This document shows positions 15,935 to 24,283 of a stretch of 44,122 nt of DNA, piece after piece (within the stretch, counting starts at the first letter, position 1; every line of letters begins with the position of its first letter). The notes beneath the pieces were generated by a model. The model was given only the letters and a program-made list of their open reading frames with translations. It made no database searches and was not told the DNA's origin. Source of the stretch: CAZLMG01 sp964560765. Lineage in GTDB: Bacteria > Bdellovibrionota_B > Oligoflexia > Oligoflexales > CAZLMG01. The DNA lies in NCBI GenBank assembly GCA_964560765.1, contig CAZLMG010000036.1:1-44122 (forward strand), read 5' to 3'. Both the position numbers and the translations under genes were made by a program.

Positions 15935-18154
15935 CTAGCCAAATGCAAGTGCAAGTTGCTGCAGCCTTTGCGCATCCCCTACCACCCAGACAACATCATC
16001 TTCTGATATAACCGTGTCCGACTTCAGACTCTTAAACCGCAGTCCTCCTCGCTCTAATCCAACCACTGTGCAATCAAACTTCTCTCGGATACCTGAGGCT
16101 CGCAAGCTCATGCCGCGCAACGGTGAGTGGGCAAGAACCTTGAAACGGTGTAAATCATACTCTGATAGCTCCCGAGAAACCCCACGACCAACCGTTGATG
16201 ATTCGACATCTTGCCGGAACTTTTCCGCCTCTTCATCCGTAGCAAAGCAAAGCAAGCGATCTCCGGGATACAAGACTTCGCTGGCGGCTGGCGCCACAAT
16301 GTTCTCGCCGTCGCGCACGATAACGACGACGTTCAAGCCATAACGCTCGCGCACCAGAGATTGCCCGAGCGACTTACCCACAACAAACGATTTGACCGGC
16401 ACTTTCACTTCAACCAAGTGAGCATCCCAAGGTACCAGCCGGTCATGCGTGGCAGCCCCGCCGCTGCTTGCCAAATCCGCCTGAAAACTGGATTGAAACT
16501 GAACCTCCAACCATCGATAGTAGTCTTCAATCTGCCGTCGAAAGACAACAAACACCGAGCCGCAAGCCAGCACGGTCACCATCAACGTCTCAAAAGCTGG
16601 AAAGTACTCGACGCTCAGTAACCCAAGTAAGCCAAGGGTCAGCACTTGACTGACCGGGAGCATCCCTCCATTGCCGATGGCCACTTGCGCCGAAGAGATG
16701 CGAGCCCCGCGAAAGGCCGACAGCATCGCCCACAAACTAGGCGCAGATAGCGTAAACGCAGATATCCAAACCAAGCCCTTGGTCACATAGGTGGATTGGA
16801 CATAATCCTCCACCAAAGGTACCAGCTGATCCGCAGCAACGGTAAAACAGGCAATGACAACAACAGCGTTCAAAGCCCACTTTACGGAGGCACGATAGAT
16901 CAGGGTTCGCGATTCCCGACTGAGCCCCCGTCGCTGAATCCATGTCGCATAATTGTTTAGGAGTTCACGCAAAGGGCTTGGTAGTTGACGTTCAATACGG
17001 TCTGCCAAGACCGAAGAGATCCCCACCATATAAGGGGTGGTAAAGGTCGTAATCAACGATGCCGCCACGATCATAGAATACAACTCGTTGCTGACGACGT
17101 TGTACGTCATGCCCAAAGTGCCGATGATGAACGAAAACTCACCAATCTGGGCCATGCTAAATCCCGTCTGCACGGACGTTCGAATTGTTTGACCCGTCAA
17201 AAAGGCGCCGAGCGACACAAACGTCGTTTTGCCAACAATGATCATGGCGGAAATGAGGACTACGGAGCCAAAATTATCGATGATAACTCGCGGATCGAGC
17301 AGCATGCCGACGGAAACGAAAAACACGGCGCCAAACACGTCCTTGAGGGGGTGGACCAGCCTCTCGATGCGCTTGGCCTCGCGACTTTCTGCCAAAATGG
17401 AGCCCATGATAAACGCACCCAGCGCAGCCGAATAATGAAAGTAAGCGGCAAGTGCCACCAGCGCCAAACAGAATCCGGTCGCCACAATCGTGAGCATCTC
17501 ATCGTTTCCGTAACGTCCAACCTGCGACACGAGGCGAGGTACAAGAAACATACCGACTAGAAACCAGGCACCCACGACGATGGCTAGTTTCACGCCGGCC
17601 ATCAGTAGCTGGACGCCTCCAATTTCGGACGTCGTGGCAATACTGGCCAGCGCCACCAACATCAATACGGCGGCCAAGTCCTCAACGATCAGAATGCCAA
17701 AAACCAGCTCAGCAAACCTCTTCGACTTGAGGTTTGACTCCTCAAACGCTTTCATGATGATGGTGGTAGATGAGATCGCAATCATGCACCCAAGAAAGAC
17801 GGCATCCATGCGGCCGCGACCCAGCAGCGATCCTCCGACAATGCCGAGAGTCATCATCCCCACGAGTTCAATTGACGCGGTCGTCGAAGCCGATACGCCC
17901 ACACGCGCCAAACGGCGAAAACTAAACTCCAAACCTAAGGTGAACATCAAAAAGATGACGCCGAGCTCAGCCCAGACCTTGATGCTGGCGATATCAGAAA
18001 CGGTGAAAAATGCGGGCGTATGCGGCCCTACGACGATACCTGCGGCAATGTAACCTAGGACAACGGGCTGGCGGATGCGGCGAAAGAGAAAGGTGATGAT
18101 GGCGGCGACACCAAGAATGACAGCCAAGTCTCGAATCAACTCGGGAAGATGCAC
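15935..18154 (-). CDS. CPA2-family cation:proton antiporter with two TrkA_C domains (second copy)
   Basis: The 739-aa protein has the same architecture as the antiporter at 10212-12467: the CPA2 exchanger (about 1-380) with VVLGYIAAGIVVGP, LGVIFLMFTLGLEF and FSMAQIGEFSFI, a second membrane block (about 420-550), and two TrkA_C-type domains (about 570-645 and 660-735) ending DDVVWVVGDAQRL. Sequence agreement runs along the whole length, so the two are paralogues from an old duplication. It lacks the NAD-binding RCK_N fold. Differences in the C-terminal domains might give different gating signals. The ion is unknown; K+ or Na+ for H+ is the family expectation. The start at 18154 (MHLPELIRDL) aligns exactly with its paralogue. 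Confidence 0.9.
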   Translation of the reverse strand: MHLPELIRDLAVILGVAAIITFLFRRIRQPVVLGYIAAGIVVGPHTPAFFTVSDIASIKVWAELGVIFLMFTLGLEFSFRRLARVGVSASTTASIELVGMMTLGIVGGSLLGRGRMDAVFLGCMIAISSTTIIMKAFEESNLKSKRFAELVFGILIVEDLAAVLMLVALASIATTSEIGGVQLLMAGVKLAIVVGAWFLVGMFLVPRLVSQVGRYGNDEMLTIVATGFCLALVALAAYFHYSAALGAFIMGSILAESREAKRIERLVHPLKDVFGAVFFVSVGMLLDPRVIIDNFGSVVLISAMIIVGKTTFVSLGAFLTGQTIRTSVQTGFSMAQIGEFSFIIGTLGMTYNVVSNELYSMIVAASLITTFTTPYMVGISSVLADRIERQLPSPLRELLNNYATWIQRRGLSRESRTLIYRASVKWALNAVVVIACFTVAADQLVPLVEDYVQSTYVTKGLVWISAFTLSAPSLWAMLSAFRGARISSAQVAIGNGGMLPVSQVLTLGLLGLLSVEYFPAFETLMVTVLACGSVFVVFRRQIEDYYRWLEVQFQSSFQADLASSGGAATHDRLVPWDAHLVEVKVPVKSFVVGKSLGQSLVRERYGLNVVVIVRDGENIVAPAASEVLYPGDRLLCFATDEEAEKFRQDVESSTVGRGVSRELSEYDLHRFKVLAHSPLRGMSLRASGIREKFDCTVVGLERGGLRFKSLKSDTVISEDDVVWVVGDAQRLQQLALAFG

Positions 18155-18530
18155 CTACAGCTCCGCATATCAGTAATCGTTGTGTAACACGTTATTTTAT
18201 CACCCACGGCGGGTCATAACATCTAGAAGGCGAGATCACGGAGTCGAAAGCTGCCTTCAAATTGGCAACTTGCCGGGCACTTCGATGCCAGGCGTTCAGC
18301 AGAACTCACACCCGGCCGCTACATCACCGTAGTTACAGGAGAAAATAAGATTCACTAGCGACAACGGCCAGCCAAGGCACTAGGTCCCATTTGTCGTCAA
18401 GGGATTTCACCAGCCGCAACCGAAGTTTCCGCACGAGGCCCTGCGGCACCGGGCTTGCTGAACCACTCCTCACTGGGCTTCTCGAGCAACGAGAACCTGA
18501 TTCCCCATCCACCTTGTATCTTGGAGTTGT
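18155..18530. promoter_or_regulatory. Divergent intergenic region upstream of the second antiporter
   Basis: These 376 bases should carry the promoters of the antiporter (minus) and of the lipoprotein gene (plus). A short dyad gtgtaacac lies at 18182-18190, about 30 bases upstream of the antiporter start, beside an AT-rich stretch (gttattttatc). I see no strong -35/-10 pair and no gene. Confidence 0.3.
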
Positions 18531-19274
18531 ATGATGCGAGCATTGATTGGTTTGACCGTAGTGAGCGTAATGCTGGGCTGCGTACCAAGGACGACCGGGT
18601 CCACCACGGCGAGCGAGCCGCCCACCGTGACCGCGGCCTCGCTAGTCGGAAAAGTCTACAAGCGCGATGTCATTAGCGAAGGACTCTTTGGTCAACCTGC
18701 AGGAAAGAGCGAGCATACTCTTGAGTTCCTCGCAGGGTCAAAGGTTCGCGATAACGGCAGCACATTCTTTGGTAACCCTCCCGAGGTGCTCCCCTACCTG
18801 GTCAAAGGCAGTACGCTGATTATCGTCCGCAATAGTGTTCGACTGGACTATCGCATTGCCAGTGACCTTAAGTCCATCTCGCGCGAAAGTATGGTTTTTC
18901 AGCTGGTTGAACCCAAGCAAGATGCCTCGGTAACAGCCGAACTGATCGACTCGGAAAAAGTGGCCGCCATTAAGATCTTTGATCGCGTCAAAGCACCACT
19001 CAAAGAAGAAAACCCGATTTGCTTCTATAGCGAAGTGACAATTCGTGCCGTCACCATGGGCTTCAACCCATCGCACTGGTCAGCTGTTGTCGAAGAAAGC
19101 GAAACCGAACTATCGCCCGCAGAAATCAACGACATGATCAAGCTGTTCAACCGCCTGCAAGTTGCAGCTCTCACATCCGATGGCTTGGAATACATCTCCG
19201 AAGCTAAGATCAAACAACATGTTTGTGGATTCAATCCAGCTAGCTGGACTGCGACCTACGTTAAGACAAAGTAG
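18531..19274 (+). CDS. Lipoprotein of unknown function, 247 aa
   Basis: The ATG at 18531 follows a GGAG site by 5 bases. The leader ends VSVMLGC, a typical lipobox. After a Thr/Ser-rich spacer (TTGSTTASEPPTVT) comes a beta-rich region, then a second half with two similar motifs, MGFNPSHWSAV and CGFNPASWTATY, each preceded by a stretch ending in a short helix. This suggests an internal duplication of a roughly 50-residue unit. Two Cys (ICFYSE and HVCGFN) might pair. No family is recognised. It is followed by a strong terminator and stands alone. Confidence 0.72.
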   Translation: MMRALIGLTVVSVMLGCVPRTTGSTTASEPPTVTAASLVGKVYKRDVISEGLFGQPAGKSEHTLEFLAGSKVRDNGSTFFGNPPEVLPYLVKGSTLIIVRNSVRLDYRIASDLKSISRESMVFQLVEPKQDASVTAELIDSEKVAAIKIFDRVKAPLKEENPICFYSEVTIRAVTMGFNPSHWSAVVEESETELSPAEINDMIKLFNRLQVAALTSDGLEYISEAKIKQHVCGFNPASWTATYVKTK

Positions 19275-19291
19275 TATTCTGGCTTGTGCGT

Positions 19292-19339
19292 GACCGGCGA
19301 CGGGAAGTCGATTACGACTCGTCGTCGGTCTTTTATTTT
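19292..19339 (+). terminator. Long-stem terminator after the lipoprotein gene
   Basis: An 11-bp stem (gaccggcgacg/cgtcgtcggtc, one G-T wobble) encloses an inner stem agtcg/cgact, and ttttatttt follows. It lies 18 bases after the stop and just before the copA stop on the other strand, so it may also shield that convergent gene. Confidence 0.85.
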
Positions 19340-19349
19340 GCAATAGCAC

Positions 19350-21716
19350 TCAAAGGCGCACATGTCGCAGTCGCAAGGCATTGACGATGACTGAGACTGA
19401 GCTCAAGCTCATGGCAGCACTGGCCAGCATCGGGCTCAAAAGAATGCCCGCGACGGGATACAAAATCCCTGCCGCCACCGGAACACCTAGCAAATTGTAG
19501 CCAAAAGCAAAGGCCAGATTGGCGCGGATGTTGCGCATGGTCGCGCGACTGAGATGCCGCGCCTTGACGACGCCCTGTAAATCTCCTTTGAGCAAGGTGA
19601 TGCCAGCGCTTTGAATGGCCACATCTGTCCCTGACCCCATGGCGATGCCGACATTTGCCTGAGCTAACGCGGGAGCATCGTTGACACCATCGCCCGCCAT
19701 GGCCACCACGCGCCCCTGTGCCTGTAATCGTTGGACCACCTCGCGCTTATGGGCAGGCTGCACTTCCGCTTCCACTTCTGAAATGCCCAACTGCTTGGCG
19801 ACATGCATTGCCGTCACCCGGTGATCACCAGTTAACATCACCAGGCGCAATCCGGCTCGCCGCAATTCGGCGATCGCGTCACGGGCATTTTCTTTGATCG
19901 GATCGGAGACGCCCAAAACACCGGCCGCAACGCCATCGACGAGCACAAACATGGCTGTTTGCCCCTGTAAACGCAGGCCTTCGGCCAGCCCAGTCAACTC
20001 ACCCAGAGTGATCCCAAGTTCCTCGGCCAACTGACTGTTGCCTAAGGCGACGACTTTGGCCCCCACCTTGCCGACAACACCTCGTCCGGTATGCGATACA
20101 AAATCCTGCACCGATTCCAACTTGCCAATGCGACGCTCCTCGGCCCCTTCGACGATGGCGGCGGCTAGCGGGTGCTCACTGCCGCGTTCGAGGGAGGCCG
20201 CGAGGCGCACTAACTCCAGCTCGGAAAAATTTGCGGCGGGCGCGACACTCGTCAGCTTTGGTTTGCCAAGAGTTAACGTCCCCGTCTTATCAAAGACAAT
20301 GGTATCCACGCGCGCCAAGACCTCCAAAGCCTCCGCATGACGAATGAGAATGCCGGCGTTGGCACCGCGACCGGTGCCCACCATGATCGACATAGGGGTC
20401 GCTAAGCCAAGGGCGCAGGGACAAGCGATGATCAGTACCGCCACGGCGTTCACCAGGGCATGGGTCAAGCGCGGCTCGGGCCCCCAAATTCCCCAGATAA
20501 TCGCCGTTACAACCGCCACCAGAATAACTGCGGGGACAAAGTAGCCAGAGGCCGCATCGGCCAAGCGCTGGATGGGAGCGCGACTGCGCTGCGCCTCACT
20601 CACCATCTTGACAATCTGCGCCAGCAGCGTGTCTTTGCCCACCCGTTGCGCCGTCATGACCATGGTGCCTGTCGTGTTGAGCGTGCCGCCCGTGAGTTTG
20701 TCGCCCAGAACCTTCATCACGGGCATCGGCTCGCCCGTCACCATGGACTCATCAACCGCACTGCCGCCCTCGTCCAGCACGCCGTCTACGGGTATCTTTT
20801 CGCCGGGACGAATACGCAACCGATCACCGACTTGCACATCCTGCAGTTCGACGTCGGCTTCCGCGCCGTCCGCGCCAACGCGGCGAGCCGTTTTGGGCGC
20901 AAGCCCCAGCAAGCTCTTCAGGGCGCTGCTGGTCTGACCACGCGCCCGCAATTCTAGCACCTGCCCGAGCAGTACCAAAACCACGATGACTGCTGCCGCT
21001 TCAAAGTAAACTGGCGCTGTGCCTGCATGGGTTCGCATGGATTCGGGAAGGAGTTCGGGCCAAATGGTCGCAAATACACTATAGCCATAGGCGGCACCCG
21101 TACCGAGGGCGATCAAGGAAAACATATTGAGGTGGCCCGATCGAAATGACTGAACGCCGCGAGTGAAGAGCGGCCAACCCGCCCACAAGGCCACTGGCGT
21201 CGCCAAGGCCCACTGTATCCAATTGCCCCAAGGTCCATGCGCCACCGCCGCCAAGCCAGCGACGAAAGGCAGCATATCGCTCATGGCCAAAACGACCAGC
21301 GGCACAGCAAAGACTGCCCCCCAACGAAACCGCCTCGTCATATCGAGGAGCTCGGGATCGGGACGGTCGTCCAACGAGACCTCCATGGGCTCGAGCGCCA
21401 TGCCACACTTGGGGCAAATGCCCGGGCCTTGCTGCACGATTTCCGGGTCCATGGGGCACGTATATAGGGCCGTCATTTCCGCGGCCGTTGCTGGTCCTTT
21501 AGACATTTTCGGCTGTAAATACTGATGGGGATTGGCCGCAAATTTCTGCTGGCATTTGACGTTGCAGAAGTAATAGTCAACGCCTTCGAAGCGATGTGAA
21601 CCAGCAGCTTTCTCTGGGTTTACGATCATGCCACAAACAGGATCTTTGACCTCAACAGAAGCCTCCGTCTTCGATGCCGACTTGCTTCCACAACAACTGT
21701 GACCCTGGCCTTTCAT
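19350..21716 (-). CDS. copA: Cu(I)-type heavy-metal P-type ATPase with YHS and HMBD domains
   Basis: The 788-aa protein from ATG 21716 (GGGAG site 7 bases away) has a Cys/His-rich start (HSCCG) and a YHS domain (about 22-68, DPVCGM and FCNVKC). A heavy-metal-binding domain with CPMDPEIVQQGPGICPKCGMALEP (about 87-110) follows, then the ATPase core. Key residues are TGE (328-330), CPC (432-434) in the sixth helix, the phosphorylated Asp476 in DKTGTLT, SEHPLA (513-518) and the GDGVNDAPAL hinge. CPC together with YN and MSLSS in the last helices fits the PIB-1 class exporting Cu+ (or Ag+) from the cytoplasm. It has no classical GMTCxxC HMA domain. It is divergent from arsC, with about 80 bp between the starts. 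Confidence 0.93.
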   Translation of the reverse strand: MKGQGHSCCGSKSASKTEASVEVKDPVCGMIVNPEKAAGSHRFEGVDYYFCNVKCQQKFAANPHQYLQPKMSKGPATAAEMTALYTCPMDPEIVQQGPGICPKCGMALEPMEVSLDDRPDPELLDMTRRFRWGAVFAVPLVVLAMSDMLPFVAGLAAVAHGPWGNWIQWALATPVALWAGWPLFTRGVQSFRSGHLNMFSLIALGTGAAYGYSVFATIWPELLPESMRTHAGTAPVYFEAAAVIVVLVLLGQVLELRARGQTSSALKSLLGLAPKTARRVGADGAEADVELQDVQVGDRLRIRPGEKIPVDGVLDEGGSAVDESMVTGEPMPVMKVLGDKLTGGTLNTTGTMVMTAQRVGKDTLLAQIVKMVSEAQRSRAPIQRLADAASGYFVPAVILVAVVTAIIWGIWGPEPRLTHALVNAVAVLIIACPCALGLATPMSIMVGTGRGANAGILIRHAEALEVLARVDTIVFDKTGTLTLGKPKLTSVAPAANFSELELVRLAASLERGSEHPLAAAIVEGAEERRIGKLESVQDFVSHTGRGVVGKVGAKVVALGNSQLAEELGITLGELTGLAEGLRLQGQTAMFVLVDGVAAGVLGVSDPIKENARDAIAELRRAGLRLVMLTGDHRVTAMHVAKQLGISEVEAEVQPAHKREVVQRLQAQGRVVAMAGDGVNDAPALAQANVGIAMGSGTDVAIQSAGITLLKGDLQGVVKARHLSRATMRNIRANLAFAFGYNLLGVPVAAGILYPVAGILLSPMLASAAMSLSSVSVIVNALRLRHVRL

Positions 21717-21797
21717 CGCAACTCCCGCTAATATCCCCCACACGCCAAGCGCGCTCGTCTTTCATAACGAAGAATGAGGAAATACCCTAGGATTAAT

Positions 21798-22214
21798 ATG
21801 AAACTCTTGTTTATGTGTGTCGCCAATTCCGCCCGCAGCCAATTGGCCGAAGGTTTAGCCAAACAAATCTTTGGCCCGCAAATGGAAATCGAAAGCGCTG
21901 GATCGAAGCCGTCAAAAATGAATCCCTTTGCCGCCCAAGCCCTAGAAGAAATTGGAATCGATGCGAGTCAGCAGTACTCCAAATCGGTGGATGATTTGCC
22001 AGCAACATTTGTGGCGCAACTGGATTATGTGATTACTCTGTGTGCGGAAGAGGTTTGCCCGGTCATCATTTCCAAGGCAAAAAAAATACATTGGCCATTG
22101 CCAGATCCGGCAGGCCATGCGGGTTCAGATGCAGAGCAGTTGGCGCGTTTTCGGCAAACGCGCGCTTTGCTGCAAGATCATCTGGAAAAATTCAAACGCT
22201 CATTAAACGGATAG
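21798..22214 (+). CDS. arsC: Arsenate reductase, low-molecular-weight phosphatase type
   Basis: The ATG at 21798 follows a TAGGA site by about 6 bases and gives 138 aa. The N-terminal P-loop MCVANSARSQLAEG carries the CX5R catalytic signature (Cys7), and DPAGHAG supplies the general-acid Asp. Two further Cys, C82 and C87 in TLCAEEVCPV, match the redox cysteines of thioredoxin-coupled ArsC. The enzyme reduces As(V) to As(III), which ACR3 can export. A plain tyrosine phosphatase is unlikely because of the Cys triad. It is divergent from copA, whose intergenic region may hold a shared promoter. Its 3' end overlaps the convergent membrane-protein gene by 37 bases. Confidence 0.9.
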   Translation: MKLLFMCVANSARSQLAEGLAKQIFGPQMEIESAGSKPSKMNPFAAQALEEIGIDASQQYSKSVDDLPATFVAQLDYVITLCAEEVCPVIISKAKKIHWPLPDPAGHAGSDAEQLARFRQTRALLQDHLEKFKRSLNG

Positions 22215-22693
22215 CGAATCAAAAGCCACATGGCGTCGATGCCGCCGACCAAGAATAATCCGCCCATGTAGCCGAAGATGGCGAAGGCCTCTTTGGCCTC
22301 GGCGCGCCCCATCTCCGGTCCGTAGATCCCGGCAAAAAGCCAGACAAACGGATAAAAGAAACCACCAATTGAAATCAAATACGAGGAGAAAGTCAGGCGG
22401 GACGCAGGCCCCTGGATCATCAAAAGCAATAGCAACATGCCTAGGGTCATGGTACCAATGCCGGTTGCGTGAAAGTGATAGCGCTGATAGTAGCGCCAAT
22501 TCTTTTCAGCCTCAGCGGAGATTTTCGCCGCCTTCTCGGGCCCATCTGCCATCGCCTGGATCTTGATGTTTTGCGCCAAACCAGCCTGAATGCGATCCTT
22601 AAATATACCTTCGTTGGCGCCAAATAAAATGGCGATAAAGACACCACCGACGATGCTGAGCAATGCTAATAGGAACGGAAGTTTCTTCGACAT
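22178..22693 (-). CDS. Uncharacterised four-helix membrane protein
   Basis: Frame open from 22891, but the ATG at 22693 has a GGAG site 7 bases upstream and begins MSKKLPFLLALLSIVGG, so 171 aa is preferred. Helix 1 lies at about 4-24. A hydrophilic, Lys/Ala-rich, presumably periplasmic segment (about 28-70) is followed by three helices. Helix 2 starts with RYHFHATGIGTMTLGMLLLL, whose two His could bind metal or heme; that is speculative. The remaining helices contain FYPFVWLFAGIYGPEMG and GGLFLVGGIDAMWLLI. No family is recognised with confidence. The end overlaps arsC in antisense by 37 bases. Confidence 0.72.
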   Translation of the reverse strand: MSKKLPFLLALLSIVGGVFIAILFGANEGIFKDRIQAGLAQNIKIQAMADGPEKAAKISAEAEKNWRYYQRYHFHATGIGTMTLGMLLLLLMIQGPASRLTFSSYLISIGGFFYPFVWLFAGIYGPEMGRAEAKEAFAIFGYMGGLFLVGGIDAMWLLIRYPFNERLNFSR

Positions 22694-22836
22694 CAATTTC
22701 TCCATCGCCAGGCTGGACACAATTATCCGATGGGTGAAGATGTATCGAAAGAAATAACTTGCGTCAAACGCGGCAAGCAAACACAGTAGGCCGCAATGGC
22801 CGCGTCGATGACGCGTCGGCAGGAGGGCATGGTCGC

Positions 22837-23268
22837 ATGGAAAACAAGAAGAAAGCCTTGGCCGCGTGCTCACATCTGGTCGTGACGTCACCTAACGTGC
22901 GGCGCATCACAAAGTTTGTTAAAACCTTTTTTGAGGTGGAGCCCTATCATGCCAACCCGGCTTTCGCCGAGTTTGTCCTGGAAAATGGTTTTCGCATCGC
23001 CTTTTTTGCTCCCACTCCTGACACCAGGCAATACTTCGGTGCTGATGGTGAGCGACACTTTGCGTCACTAGGCGTCACAACCCACTGCATCGATCGGCTG
23101 TACGCCAAGACTCAAACAGAAGAGTATGCAGGCATGGGCGTCCGCGTCAGTGGGCCGCCGAAAGAACATCCGTGGGGAGAAAAGAGCTTTCTGCTAATCG
23201 ACCCGGACGGCAACCGCTGGGAGATCACCGAATCCCCCAGCGCCACCGGTATGCTTGTCAATCGCTAG
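22837..23268 (+). CDS. VOC-superfamily (glyoxalase-like) protein
   Basis: The ATG at 22837 lies 10 bases after an AGGAGG site and gives 143 aa. The fold is two beta-alpha-beta-beta-beta repeats. Likely metal ligands are His13 (CSHLVV), His83 (TTHCID) and Glu129 in the classic DPDGNRWEIT ending. VOC members include glyoxalases, dioxygenases and resistance proteins, so the substrate cannot be named. The proximity of arsC suggests the C-As lyase ArsI, but the vicinal Cys pair of ArsI is absent, so that assignment is not supported. A 7-bp hairpin covers the stop codon. Confidence 0.8.
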   Translation: MENKKKALAACSHLVVTSPNVRRITKFVKTFFEVEPYHANPAFAEFVLENGFRIAFFAPTPDTRQYFGADGERHFASLGVTTHCIDRLYAKTQTEEYAGMGVRVSGPPKEHPWGEKSFLLIDPDGNRWEITESPSATGMLVNR

Positions 23269-23282
23269 GCCCATTGCCTAGC
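23264..23282. terminator. Hairpin between the VOC gene and htpX
   Basis: A perfect 7-bp stem gctaggc/gcctagc with a 5-base loop lies between the two convergent stops and includes the VOC stop codon. No T-run follows on either strand, so terminator function is tentative. Confidence 0.4.
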
Positions 23283-23288
23283 GCCTAA

Positions 23289-24176
23289 TTATGCGGCCTG
23301 GAGGCGCGCGATGCGCTCCGGCAATGCTGGATGAGTCGATAGGAGAGCCAGCAAACCACGGCGCCGGCCCGTGGAAATCTGCAGGGCCGCCATGGACTGG
23401 GGCGCGTTCGATTCCATCTCCGCGCCCCGTTGCAGCGCTTGCAGGGCCGCTATCATCTTGCCACGACCAGCCAGCTGGGCACCGCCCGCATCGGCACGGT
23501 ACTCACGATAGCGCGAAAAAGCTGCGACGACGAACATCCCCAACAAGCTGAAGGCAATTTGAAAGCCAATCACCGCTACCAAATGCACTAAGCCGCGCCG
23601 CTCTTCATCGACGAACTGACTCAGGAACCAAGCCACGGTTCGAGCAAAGAAGATGACAAAAGCGTTTACAACACCCTGCACCAAAGTCATGGTCACCATG
23701 TCGCCATTGGCGATGTGCGCCACCTCGTGGGCCAGCACCCCTTCCACTTCGGCGCGGTCCATTCGCTGCAACAGCCCCGTGGATACGGCTACCAGCGCTC
23801 TGGATTTCGTCGGGCCGGTGGCAAAAGCATTCGGATCCGCAGCCTCATAAATTCCGACTTCTGGCGTGCGTGGCAGACCAGCCTGATGCGAGAGGCGAGT
23901 CACCGTATCCAGTAACCAGCGCTCATCTGATCGCGTGGAGGTCGGCGACAGGACCTGGACCCGCATCATCCATTTCGCCATGACTCGCGATAGCGCCAGA
24001 GAAATGAGTGCACCGCCAAAACCCCAGATTAGGCTGAACGCGGCTAGAGCCTGGTAATCGATTCCCCGCTCGGTCAGGTATGGCTGAATCCCAAGCAAGT
24101 TTAGAACAATCGAAATACTTAGCATTATTAAAATGTTAACAACAACAAACAAGAAAACTCGTTTCGCCATTTGCAT
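23289..24176 (-). CDS. htpX: Membrane zinc protease HtpX
   Basis: The ATG at 24176 follows an AAGGAG site by 8 bases (295 aa). Two N-terminal helices (7-30 and 44-62) precede the M48 peptidase domain. HEVAH (150-154) provides two zinc ligands, and YREYRADAGGA supplies the third (Glu). NGDMVTMTLVQGVVNAFVIFFAR and the following hydrophobic segment match HtpX. HtpX degrades misfolded inner-membrane proteins and is induced by envelope or heat stress in E. coli. The NhaR-like gene is divergent with 107 bp between the starts. Confidence 0.95.
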   Translation of the reverse strand: MQMAKRVFLFVVVNILIMLSISIVLNLLGIQPYLTERGIDYQALAAFSLIWGFGGALISLALSRVMAKWMMRVQVLSPTSTRSDERWLLDTVTRLSHQAGLPRTPEVGIYEAADPNAFATGPTKSRALVAVSTGLLQRMDRAEVEGVLAHEVAHIANGDMVTMTLVQGVVNAFVIFFARTVAWFLSQFVDEERRGLVHLVAVIGFQIAFSLLGMFVVAAFSRYREYRADAGGAQLAGRGKMIAALQALQRGAEMESNAPQSMAALQISTGRRRGLLALLSTHPALPERIARLQAA

Positions 24177-24283
24177 ACTCAGCACTCCTTCTGTGCACGG
24201 TTCATCCGTCACGAAAATACTATCGACCAATTTCATGATTCGCTAAACTAGATAAATACGACATTTTACTTTGCTATAAACGA

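Noticed and set aside
16985..17560. 191-aa plus-strand frame opposite the second antiporter
   Set aside because: It lies wholly within the conserved antiporter gene and has a low-complexity, His/Arg/Asp-rich composition typical of an antisense shadow.
22837..23268. ArsI C-As lyase (VOC protein near arsC)
   Set aside because: The VOC fold fits, but the vicinal cysteine pair that binds the organoarsenical is absent.
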